NCBI GenBank assembly: GCA_039807445.1
Contig: JBDHRG010000086.1
Location: 1 to 15,756, forward strand
From: JBDHRG01 sp039807445
Lineage (GTDB): Bacteria > Pseudomonadota > Gammaproteobacteria > Competibacterales > Competibacteraceae
Direction of reading: 5' to 3'
Length of the DNA stretch: 15,756 bases
In this document: piece after piece, positions 7,730 through 14,247 of the stretch
Layout of the letters: every line of letters begins with the position of its first letter
Position numbering within the stretch: the stretch's first letter is position 1
The notes under the pieces: generated by a model
Databases searched by the model: none
Seen by the model: the letters and a program-made list of their open reading frames with translations, nothing else
Told to the model about the DNA's origin: nothing
Position numbers and translations under genes: made by a program

Positions 7730-7815
7730 GGGGGACTCCTGCGGCTTGGCGGCCCACGACGATAGCACCACAGGCTAGCCTTCTACAGGATCGGGCGGGA
7801 GACGGGGGGGGAGCG

Positions 7816-8691
7816 ATGACGACGGCCTTCGTGTTCGCCGGCGGCGGCAGCCTGGGGGCGGTCGAGGTCGGCATGCTGAAAGCGCTGGTCGGGGCCGGGG
7901 TGGAAGCCGACTTCGTGGTCGGCGCTTCGGTCGGCGCGATCAATGCCGCGTACTTCGCCGCCGATCCGAGCCCGGCCGGCGTGGCGCGACTCGAGGCGAT
8001 CTGGCGCGGCTTGCGTCGCAGCGACGTGTTCCCGCTGGCCCCGTTCGGCGGGCTGTGGGGCTTGCTGCGCCGCCGCGACCACCTGGTCGATCCGGCCGCG
8101 CTGGGCCGGCTGCTCGAGCGGCACCTGCCCTACCAGCGGCTGGAAGATGCGGCGCTGCCCTGCCACGTGGTGGCGACGCGCGTGTTCGACGGCGCCGAGG
8201 TGTGCCTGTCGGCGGGGTCGGCGGTCGAGGCGCTGCTCGCCAGCGCGGCGATCCCCGGCGTGTTTCCGCCGGCGCATTTCGACGGCCACTGGCTGATCGA
8301 CGGCGGCGTGGCCAACAACACGCCGCTGTCGACCGCCATCGCGCTCGGCGCGCACCGCGTGATCGTGCTGCCGAGCGGCATCCCGTGCGCGCTCGATGCG
8401 CCGCCGCGCGGCGCGATCGCGAGCGCGCTGCACGCGCTGAACCTGTTGATCGCGCGCCAGCTGCTCGGCGAAGTCGACCGCCACGCGGCGCACGCCGCGG
8501 TGCTGATCGTGCCGCCGCTGTGCCCGCTGGCGGTGTCGTCGTACGACTTCGACGCGGCCGGCGAACTGATCGACCGCGCCGCGGCCGGCACCGCGCAATG
8601 GCTGCGCGACGGCGGGCTCGAGCGCCCCGGTGCGGTGCCGCACGAACTGACGCTGCACTGGGACCAGGCGCTCGGGCTGTCCTCAGCCTGA
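7816..8691 (+). CDS. Patatin-like phospholipase / lipid acyl hydrolase
   Basis: This is a 291-residue cytoplasmic-type patatin domain protein without signal peptide. GGGSLGA (9-15) forms the oxyanion-hole loop, GASVG (36-40) is the nucleophile elbow with catalytic S38, and DGG (162-164) supplies the dyad aspartate D162. All catalytic elements are present. The oxyanion loop has SLG in place of the usual xRG; this GGGSLGAV form is familiar from a bacterial subgroup. Family members hydrolyse acyl esters of lipids; the natural substrate here is unknown. The ribosome site is part of a run of eight G residues (7804-7811) followed by AGCG and the ATG. The stop codon is only six bases from the stop of the convergent glutathione reductase gene. 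Confidence 0.9.
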   Translation: MTTAFVFAGGGSLGAVEVGMLKALVGAGVEADFVVGASVGAINAAYFAADPSPAGVARLEAIWRGLRRSDVFPLAPFGGLWGLLRRRDHLVDPAALGRLLERHLPYQRLEDAALPCHVVATRVFDGAEVCLSAGSAVEALLASAAIPGVFPPAHFDGHWLIDGGVANNTPLSTAIALGAHRVIVLPSGIPCALDAPPRGAIASALHALNLLIARQLLGEVDRHAAHAAVLIVPPLCPLAVSSYDFDAAGELIDRAAAGTAQWLRDGGLERPGAVPHELTLHWDQALGLSSA

Positions 8692-8697
8692 GCCGGT

Positions 8698-10044
8698 TCA
8701 GCGCATCGTCACCAGCTCTTCGGCGCTGCTCGGGTGGATGGCGACGGTGTCGTCGAGGTCGCGCTTGTTCGCCCCCATCCGCACCGCGACGGCGAAGCCC
8801 TGCAGCATCTCGTCGGCGCCTTCGCCGATCACGTGAACGCCGAGGACTTTCTCGTCGGCGCCGACGCACACCAGCTTCATCGCCGTCTCGCGCGGGTGCT
8901 CGGTGAAGGCGTGGACCATCGGCGTGAAGCGCGCCGTGTAGACCTTGACCGCGTCGCCGTGCGCGGCGCGCGCCTGGTCTTCGCTCAGGCCCACGGTGCC
9001 GATCGGCGGGTGGCTGAAGATCACCGTCGGGATGTTGTCGTAATCGAGCTTGCGCTCCGCCATGCCGCCGAACAGGCGGTCGGCGAGCCGCCGACCGGCA
9101 GCGATCGCGACCGGGGTCAGCGGCGCGCGGCCGGTGATGTCGCCGATCGCGTACACCCCCGGCACCGGGGTGGCCTGGAAGGCATCGGTCGGCACGGTGC
9201 CGTCGTGCGCGATGGGCACGCCGGCGGCGGCGAGGTTCAGCCCGGCGGTGTTCGGTACGCGCCCCACCGCCCACAGCAGGCAGTCGACCTCGAGCGCCTC
9301 GCCGCCGCTGCGCGCGACGCGCAGCGCGCCGTCGGCGAGGCGCTCGACGCGCTCGACCCGGGTGTGGCTCCGCAGCGCGATGCCGTCCAGCCGCATCGCG
9401 TCCATCAGCGCTTCGCGCAGCAGCGCGTCGAAGCCGCGCAGCGCTTCGCCATGGCGCAACAGCAGGCTGACCTCGGCGCCGAGTGCGCGCAGCATGCCGG
9501 CCAGCTCGACCGCGATGTAGCCGGCGCCGACCACCGCGACGCGCCGCGGAAGCCGCTCGAGCTCGAAGAAGCCGTCGGAGGTGATGCCGTGCTCGGCGCC
9601 GGGGATCGCCGGCACCACGGGGTGGCCGCCGGTCGCGATCACGATGTGGTCGGCGCTGAGCTCTTCGCTGCCGACGCGAAGCCGGTGCGCATCCTCGAAG
9701 CGCGCATGGCCGCGCAGCAGGGTTATGCCGGCGCGCTCGAGGTAGCCGCCGTACCAGTCGCTGATGCCGCGGACGTAGCCGTCGCGCTTGCGCTTGAGTG
9801 CCGCCCAGTCGTGGCCGCGGACGTCGAGGTCGAAGCCGTAGCCGCGTGCGGCATCGAGCGCGTGGGCGAAGCCCGCGCCGAACCACATCACTTTCTTCGG
9901 CACGCAGCCGACGTTGACGCACGTGCCGCCGAGGCGGCCGGATTCGATCACGGCGCAGCGCGCGCCGTAGCTGGCCGCGCGCTCGGCCACCGACAGCCCG
10001 CCGCTGCCGGCGCCGATCGCGATCAAGTCGTAATGCTTGCCCAT
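8698..10044 (-). CDS. gor: Glutathione reductase (NADPH)
   Basis: This FAD-dependent disulphide reductase keeps glutathione reduced in the cytoplasm using NADPH. From the ATG at 10042-10044 it has 448 residues, close to the 450 of E. coli Gor. Visible in order: the FAD-binding GAGSGG (11-16), the redox-active pair C42/C47 in GGTCVNVGCVPKK, ATGG (137-140), the NADPH Rossmann motif GAGYIAVE (173-180) with R197 and R203 (the LLLRHGEALR pattern that selects the 2'-phosphate of NADPH), AIGD (299-302) contacting FAD, and the dimer-interface dyad H437/E442 in the terminal HPSSAEELVTMR. An alternative ATG 12 codons upstream adds a charged leader with no family match; GGAG lies nine bases before the chosen start. 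It is convergent with the patatin gene and divergent from oligopeptidase A, so it is probably monocistronic. Confidence 0.94.
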   Translation of the reverse strand: MGKHYDLIAIGAGSGGLSVAERAASYGARCAVIESGRLGGTCVNVGCVPKKVMWFGAGFAHALDAARGYGFDLDVRGHDWAALKRKRDGYVRGISDWYGGYLERAGITLLRGHARFEDAHRLRVGSEELSADHIVIATGGHPVVPAIPGAEHGITSDGFFELERLPRRVAVVGAGYIAVELAGMLRALGAEVSLLLRHGEALRGFDALLREALMDAMRLDGIALRSHTRVERVERLADGALRVARSGGEALEVDCLLWAVGRVPNTAGLNLAAAGVPIAHDGTVPTDAFQATPVPGVYAIGDITGRAPLTPVAIAAGRRLADRLFGGMAERKLDYDNIPTVIFSHPPIGTVGLSEDQARAAHGDAVKVYTARFTPMVHAFTEHPRETAMKLVCVGADEKVLGVHVIGEGADEMLQGFAVAVRMGANKRDLDDTVAIHPSSAEELVTMR

Positions 10045-10103
10045 GCGGGGAGGCTCCGGGTCGTGAGACGATCGCGGCAAGCATACCGGATGGGCCCGAA
10101 GCG

Positions 10104-10194
10104 GAAACGTTGGACGTGGAGCGTTAGACGTGGTGTGGGAACTGCATTAGCGTCTTCACACTTCACGCTTCACGCTTCACGCTTCACGCTTCCG
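10104..10194 (+). repeat. Dispersed heptad-repeat element, complete copy
   Basis: Thirteen seven-base units in one register: GAAACGT, TGGACGT, GGAGCGT, TAGACGT, then a 21-base centre (GGTGTGG, GAACTGC, ATTAGCG), then TCTTCAC, ACTTCAC, three GCTTCAC and GCTTCCG. The order and centre resemble 15625-15756 in the same orientation. It occupies most of the divergent gap between glutathione reductase and oligopeptidase A and ends 22 bases before the oligopeptidase ATG, so any promoter for that gene lies inside or upstream of it. Confidence 0.9.
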
Positions 10195-10216
10195 CCCTGC
10201 ACCCGAGGTCTCCGCG

Positions 10217-12256
10217 ATGGACAACCCCCTGCTCGATTTCAGCGGCCTGCCGCGCTTCGCCGAGATCCGGCCCGAGCACGTCGAGCCTGCGATCGACGCG
10301 CTGCTGGCCGAAAATCGCGCCGAAGTCGAGCGCCTGCTCGCGGCGCGCACCGACCACGACTGGGACAGCCTGGTCGCGCCGCTGGAGACGCTCGGCGACC
10401 GGCTGAACCGCGCCTGGGGGCCGGTCGTGCACCTGAACGCGGTGATGAACGCCGAGCCGCTGCGCGCCGCGTACAACGCCTGCCTGCCGAAGCTCGCCGA
10501 CTATGGCACCTGGCTCGGCCAGCACGAGGGCTTGTACCGCGCCTACGCGCGCATCGCCGAGTCGCCGGGTTTCGCGCGCCTCGATCGCGCGCAGCGCAAG
10601 GTCATCGACGATGCGCTGCGCGACTTCCGCCTGTCGGGTGTGGCGCTGGCCCCCGAAGCCAAGGCACGGTTCGCGGCGATCGTGCAGGAGCTGTCGCAGC
10701 TCTCGGCCAAGTTCTCGGAAAACGTACTCGACGCTACCCAGGCGTTCAGGAAGCACGTCACCGACGAGGCGCTGCTGGCCGGCCTGCCCGACTCGGCCAG
10801 AGCGCTGGCGCGCCAGGTCGCGCAGCAGCGGGGCCTCGAGGGCTGGGTGCTGACGCTCGAGTTCCCCTCGTACCTGCCGGTGCAGACGTACGCTGACGAC
10901 CGCGAGCTCAGGTGCGAGCTGTACACCGCGTACGCGACGCGCGCGTCCGAGCAGGGGCCGAACGCCGGGCAGTGGGACAATACGCCGGTGATCGCCCGCA
11001 TCCTGGCGCTGCGCCACGAACTGGCCCAGCTGCTCGGCTTCGCCGATTACGCCGAGTATTCGCTGGAAACCAAGATGGCCGACTCGCCCGAGGCGGTGCT
11101 CGGTTTCCTGCACGACCTCGGCGGCCGCGCCAAGCCGCAGGCGCAGCGCGAATTCGACGAGCTCGCCGCCTACGCGCGCGAGCACCACGGCGCGGAAACG
11201 CTCGAAGCCTGGGACATCGGCTACTACGCCGAGAAGCTGCGCCAGCACCGCTACGCGATTTCACAGGAAGAGCTGCGGCCGTACTTCCCGCACACGCGCG
11301 TGTTATCGGGGCTGTTCGCGGTCGCCGAGAAGCTCTACGGCGTGCGTTTTCGCGAAAACCGCACGATCGCGACCTGGCACCCGGACGTCGGCGCCTGCGA
11401 CGTGCTCGACGCCGAGGGCGTGGTGTGCGCGCGCTTGTACCTCGACCTGTACGTCCGCCCGAACAAGCGCGGCGGCGCGTGGATGGACAGCGCGATCACG
11501 CGCCGCGTCACTGCGCAAGGCGTGCAGTTGCCGGTGGCGTACCTGGTGTGCAACTTCACGCCGCCGGTCGGCGACGCCCCGGCGCTGTTCACGCACGCGG
11601 AAGTCGAGACGCTGTTCCACGAGTTCGGTCACGGCCTGCACCACCTGCTGACGCGGATCGACTACGCGCCGGTGTCGGGTATCAACGGCGTCGAGTGGGA
11701 TGCCGTCGAGCTGCCGAGCCAGCTGATGGAGAACTGGTGCTGGGAGCGCGAGGCGCTGGATCTGATCGCGGGTCACGTCGAGACCGGCGAGCGCATCCCC
11801 GACGGACTCTACGCGCGCATGGTCGCTGCCAAGCACTTCCAGAGCGCGATGCAGACGCTGCGCCAGCTCGAGTTCGCGCTGTTCGATCTGCGGCTGCACC
11901 GCGAGTACGCGCCGGAGCGCGGGCCGCGGGTGCTCGAGCTGCTGGCCGAGGTGCGCGCGGAGGTCGCGGTGGTGTTCCCGCCGGCGTTCAACCGCTTCGC
12001 CAACGCTTTCTCGCACATTTTCGCCGGTGGCTACGCGGCCGGCTACTACAGCTACAAGTGGGCCGAAGTGCTGTCGGCCGACGCCTTCAGCGCCTTCGAG
12101 GAAGCCGGCGTGTTCGACCGCGTGACCGGCGAGCGCTTTCTGCAGGAAGTGCTCGAGGTCGGCGGCTCGCGTCCGGCGCTCGAGAGCTTCACCGCCTTCC
12201 GCGGCCGCGAGCCGCGCATCGACGCGCTGCTGCGCCACAGCGGCATCGCGGCTTGA
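10217..12256 (+). CDS. prlC: Oligopeptidase A, M3-family zinc metallopeptidase
   Basis: This 679-residue cytoplasmic peptidase matches E. coli OpdA/PrlC (680). It degrades short peptides, including cleaved signal peptides and proteasome-like products of the heat-shock proteases. The zinc site is LFHEFGHGLHH with H468 and H472 as ligands and E469 as catalytic base; E498 in VEWDAVELPSQ is the third ligand. The segment VSGINGVEWDAVELPSQ and the C-terminal AGGYAAGYYSYKWAEVLSAD are strong M3A signatures. The long helical N-terminal domain (1 to about 350) forms the channel that excludes folded proteins. A weak GAGG ribosome site lies nine bases before the ATG. The gene is divergent from glutathione reductase, with the heptad-repeat element directly upstream, and convergent with the LysR gene 40 bases away. 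Confidence 0.96.
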   Translation: MDNPLLDFSGLPRFAEIRPEHVEPAIDALLAENRAEVERLLAARTDHDWDSLVAPLETLGDRLNRAWGPVVHLNAVMNAEPLRAAYNACLPKLADYGTWLGQHEGLYRAYARIAESPGFARLDRAQRKVIDDALRDFRLSGVALAPEAKARFAAIVQELSQLSAKFSENVLDATQAFRKHVTDEALLAGLPDSARALARQVAQQRGLEGWVLTLEFPSYLPVQTYADDRELRCELYTAYATRASEQGPNAGQWDNTPVIARILALRHELAQLLGFADYAEYSLETKMADSPEAVLGFLHDLGGRAKPQAQREFDELAAYAREHHGAETLEAWDIGYYAEKLRQHRYAISQEELRPYFPHTRVLSGLFAVAEKLYGVRFRENRTIATWHPDVGACDVLDAEGVVCARLYLDLYVRPNKRGGAWMDSAITRRVTAQGVQLPVAYLVCNFTPPVGDAPALFTHAEVETLFHEFGHGLHHLLTRIDYAPVSGINGVEWDAVELPSQLMENWCWEREALDLIAGHVETGERIPDGLYARMVAAKHFQSAMQTLRQLEFALFDLRLHREYAPERGPRVLELLAEVRAEVAVVFPPAFNRFANAFSHIFAGGYAAGYYSYKWAEVLSADAFSAFEEAGVFDRVTGERFLQEVLEVGGSRPALESFTAFRGREPRIDALLRHSGIAA

Positions 12257-12281
12257 TGCGTGCCAGCGGTGGCCAGCAAGC

Positions 12282-12296
12282 CGCCCGGCCCGGGCG
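12282..12296. terminator. Short GC hairpin in the 40-base gap between convergent genes
   Basis: CGCCCG, a three-base loop and CGGGCG form a six-pair all-GC stem abutting the last base of the LysR gene. No T-run follows on the plus strand. It may contribute to ending the oligopeptidase A transcript, but it is weak as a rho-independent terminator. Confidence 0.3.
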
Positions 12297-13325
12297 TCAT
12301 GCCGGGTTCTTCAGACTCGAGGCGCCGGGGCGGATCAGCCTGGCGCCGGCGAGCGCCGGCAGGTGGGCGAGCGTTTCTTCGTCGCGGCGCGCCTCTTCCT
12401 TGAGCCATTCGCGGAAGGCGACGATCTTGGGGCGGTTGGCGGTGTGCTCCGGGCAGACGATCCAGTACGCGAACTCGAGCGGCACCACCACGTTGAACGG
12501 GATCACCAGCCGCCCGGCGAGGATGTCGGCCAGTGCCAGCATCGGCAGGCCGAGCGTCACGCCCTGGCCGTCGAGCGCCGCCTCGATCGCGAGCGCCGCC
12601 GCGTTGAAGCGCGGCCCACGGTTGGGGTCGACGCCGCTGACGCCAGCCGCCTTCAGCCAGATGCTCCAGTGCGGCTCGGCTTCGTAGCCGTAGACCGTCT
12701 CGTCGTGGACCAGCGTGTGGTGGCGCAAGTCTTCAGGGGTGCGCAGCGGGTATCTGCCCTTCAGCAGCGTCGGGCTGCACATCGGCACGGCCTGCACTGA
12801 GAACAGCTTCTCGACGTGGTATTCGGGGTACTGCCCGGTGCCGAAGCGGATCGCGACGTCGACGTCGTCGCGGCGGAAGTCGATCAGCTCGCCCTGGTTG
12901 CGCTGGCTGCCGCGGCGCAGGTCGAGCTGGTCGACGCCAGCGGCGATGCGCATCTCGATCTCGGGGTGCGCGTGCATGAAGTTGTCCATGCGCGGCACCA
13001 GCCACTTGGCGGCCAGCGTCGGCGTCAAACTGACGGTCAGGATGCCGGTGTCGTCTTGCGCGCGGGCGAGTTCGACCGCCTCGGCCAGGCAGTCGAACCC
13101 CTGGCGGAGCTGCGGCAGGCAGGCCTGTGCGACCTCGGTCAGCGCCAGCGAGCGGCTCAGGCGTCGGAACAGTTGTACGCCGAGGTGCTCCTCGAGTGCC
13201 TTGATCTGGTGGCTGATCGCCGCCGGGGTCACGAACAGCTCTTCCGCCGCCTTGCTGAAGCTCAGGTGGCGGGCGGCGGCCTCGAAGGCGCGTAGTGCGT
13301 TCAGGGGGGGTAGGCGGTAGCTCAT
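12297..13325 (-). CDS. LysR-family transcriptional regulator (GcvA-like)
   Basis: From the ATG at 13323-13325 the regulator has 342 residues. It opens with LPPLNALRAFEAAARHLSFSKAAEELFVTPAAISHQIKALE, the winged helix-turn-helix typical of the GcvA/AmpR group, followed by the linker helix and a two-lobed periplasmic-binding-protein-like effector domain (DDVDVAIRFGTG, 153-164). It is longer than typical GcvA (about 305) because of a roughly ten-residue segment before that motif and a C-terminal extension of about 25 residues. The open frame runs another 72 codons upstream, but these residues are arginine-rich and unlike the family; the ribosome site before the chosen ATG is weak (GAGAG). The target cannot be named: no gcv operon is adjacent, and the only divergent gene is the DUF1127 protein 478 bases away. 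Autoregulation through 13340-13354 is plausible. Confidence 0.9.
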   Translation of the reverse strand: MSYRLPPLNALRAFEAAARHLSFSKAAEELFVTPAAISHQIKALEEHLGVQLFRRLSRSLALTEVAQACLPQLRQGFDCLAEAVELARAQDDTGILTVSLTPTLAAKWLVPRMDNFMHAHPEIEMRIAAGVDQLDLRRGSQRNQGELIDFRRDDVDVAIRFGTGQYPEYHVEKLFSVQAVPMCSPTLLKGRYPLRTPEDLRHHTLVHDETVYGYEAEPHWSIWLKAAGVSGVDPNRGPRFNAAALAIEAALDGQGVTLGLPMLALADILAGRLVIPFNVVVPLEFAYWIVCPEHTANRPKIVAFREWLKEEARRDEETLAHLPALAGARLIRPGASSLKNPA

Positions 13326-13339
13326 GCCGGCTCTCGGTT

Positions 13340-13354
13340 GAATTTCACTAATTC
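13340..13354. promoter_or_regulatory. Possible LysR-type binding site upstream of its own gene
   Basis: GAATT, five bases, AATTC form a perfect interrupted palindrome, the only AT-rich dyad close to the regulator start (15 bases upstream). It contains CTAAT, which I recall as the core motif reported for E. coli GcvA sites. The overlap with the expected promoter and ribosome region fits negative autoregulation. Binding is inferred only. Confidence 0.35.
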
Positions 13355-13359
13355 GAAGC

Positions 13360-13377
13360 CTGAATAAAAGTCGTTTG
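13360..13377. repeat. Direct repeat, copy 1 (lysR-proximal)
   Basis: CTGAATAAAAGTCGTTTG matches 13631-13648 in 16 of 18 bases, in the same orientation. It lies 34 bases upstream of the regulator start. Looser similarity extends to the left (an AATTT-starting AT-rich stretch) in both copies. It could be a duplicated binding site serving both divergent genes. Confidence 0.6.
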
Positions 13378-13440
13378 CTGCGTGCTCCGCAGGCCGGCAC
13401 GATGTGTGCCCGGCTTGTCGCCCACCTTCCCCGAGCGCAG

Positions 13441-13490
13441 ACCGCCGCTGCCAGCGGGCGGTTCGAGGCTGTCCGCCTGCGCCGGCGGAC
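13441..13490. other. Two adjacent GC-rich hairpins
   Basis: ACCGC-CGCT, a three-base loop and AGCG-GGCGGT (13441-13462) form a nine-pair stem with one bulge. GTCCGCC, six bases and GGCGGAC (13471-13490) form a perfect seven-pair stem. Similar CCGCC/GGCGG stems recur at 13567-13579 and 13748-13766. They resemble REP-type palindromes in composition but are not shown to be repeated elsewhere. No T-runs follow, so they are not simple terminators. Confidence 0.5.
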
Positions 13491-13630
13491 GTTCGGCCGC
13501 CGATTATACCCGTGCGCCATTCCACCGGCGCGTACGCGCATGTTTCCGTAAATTCCTCTGCACGTGCCGCCGCAGGCGGAAGCATCTGCGTGTCCGCCGG
13601 GTAATCACACCAAATTTTCTTCATGTTGCA

Positions 13631-13648
13631 CTGAACAAAAGTCATTTG
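13631..13648. repeat. Direct repeat, copy 2 (DUF1127 side)
   Basis: CTGAACAAAAGTCATTTG is the second copy of the repeat at 13360-13377. It ends just before and overlaps the TTGTCA that could serve as a -35 box for the DUF1127 gene, so a protein bound here could influence that promoter. Confidence 0.6.
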
Positions 13649-13803
13649 TCACGCGCAATCGGGGTGCGCAGACTGTGCCCATCCGAACCGGCCGGACTGC
13701 CGAGGCCGGCAATCCGGAACTCCGAAGGAATCCGCGCCGTGGGCGCACCGCCTTCATGAGAGGCGGACAGACATCTCGAAATCGCAGAACTCAGGTGATC
13801 CCC

Positions 13804-14094
13804 ATGAGCAAGCCAATGAATGCACACACGTTCGCCGCCAACTTCGCCAAGAATGCGAACCCGATCAGGGGCGGTCTGGACATGCTCGTGAAGCTGAACG
13901 ACTATCTCGACGACTACCAGCGCCACGACCCGGCCGCGACCAAGCTGACGCTGCGTCAGCTGTTCGCCGAGTGGTTCCGCCGCCGCACCGAGCGCGCCGA
14001 GTTGGCTTCGCTCGACGAGCGCGCGCTGGCCGACATCGGTATCAGCCGCAGCGAGGCGATGGTCGAAGCGGGCAAGCCGTTCTGGAAGGCGTGA
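13804..14094 (+). CDS. Small DUF1127 domain protein
   Basis: This basic, soluble protein has 96 residues with no signal peptide. The C-terminal half, LRQLFAEWFRRRTERAELASLDERALADIGISRSEAMVEAGKPFW (about 50-94), fits the DUF1127 pattern: a tryptophan and arginine cluster, then LADIGISR and the final KPFW. Some DUF1127 proteins in alphaproteobacteria act as small RNA-binding or stress and phosphate-linked regulators; whether that applies here is unknown. The N-terminal 45 residues are not part of the domain. AGGTGA lies five bases before the ATG. The open frame extends upstream without family similarity; a second in-frame ATG at 13816 is possible. It is monocistronic, ended by a strong terminator, with a long and possibly structured leader. 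Confidence 0.88.
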   Translation: MSKPMNAHTFAANFAKNANPIRGGLDMLVKLNDYLDDYQRHDPAATKLTLRQLFAEWFRRRTERAELASLDERALADIGISRSEAMVEAGKPFWKA

Positions 14095-14120
14095 TCTGGC
14101 GCGGGGCTGCGGCTCCGGAC

Positions 14121-14152
14121 AAGGCGCGATCCTCGGGGGTCGCGCCTTTTTT
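14121..14152 (+). terminator. Rho-independent terminator of the DUF1127 gene
   Basis: AAGGCGCGA pairs perfectly with TCGCGCCTT around a ten-base loop, and the stem runs into six T residues (14147-14152). It lies 26 bases after the stop codon. On the minus strand no T-run follows, so it works in one direction only. Confidence 0.93.
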
Positions 14153-14247
14153 GTTGCGTCACCGACTCGGGAGGATGGTCGGTTATTTCGCTTAATGAAA
14201 TTTTATGGACCTTAAATTCCATTTTACTGGCAAGACGTGATCCGCGG
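14153..14247. other. Short AT-rich non-coding patch between convergent genes
   Basis: The centre (14178-14230) is strikingly AT-rich for this genome. It contains ATTTTATGG (14200-14208) and a near copy ATTTTACTGG (14221-14230), and an inverted repeat ATGGA/TCCAT (14205-14222). No gene or terminator T-run for the minus-strand dctD-like gene is seen. Confidence 0.5.

Larger units (their letters stand above)
13326..13803. other. 478-base non-coding interval between lysR-type gene and DUF1127 gene
   Basis: No credible gene is seen here; the open frames crossing it are short or arginine/proline-rich. It holds AT-rich patches near 13336-13380 and 13610-13650, each containing one copy of an 18-base direct repeat. 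Several GC hairpins lie between and after them: 13441-13462, 13471-13490, 13567-13579, 13688-13709 and 13748-13766. The last two would lie in the leader of the DUF1127 gene if transcription starts near 13675. TTGTCA (13646-13651), five of six bases of the -35 consensus, is followed after 17 bases by a poor -10 (CAGACT), so it is a weak promoter candidate. Confidence 0.6.

Noticed and set aside
7816..8691. Inactive patatin because the oxyanion loop lacks arginine
   Set aside because: The GGGSLGAV form is familiar in a bacterial patatin subgroup, and S38 and D162 are intact.
13326..13541. 72-residue N-terminal extension of the LysR-type regulator
   Set aside because: It is arginine-rich, unlike LysR proteins, and the family start motif follows the ATG at 13323-13325.
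13404..13604. Small gene in the lysR-DUF1127 interval
   Set aside because: Arginine/proline/serine-rich translation with no ribosome site; it spans hairpins and is better explained as non-coding.
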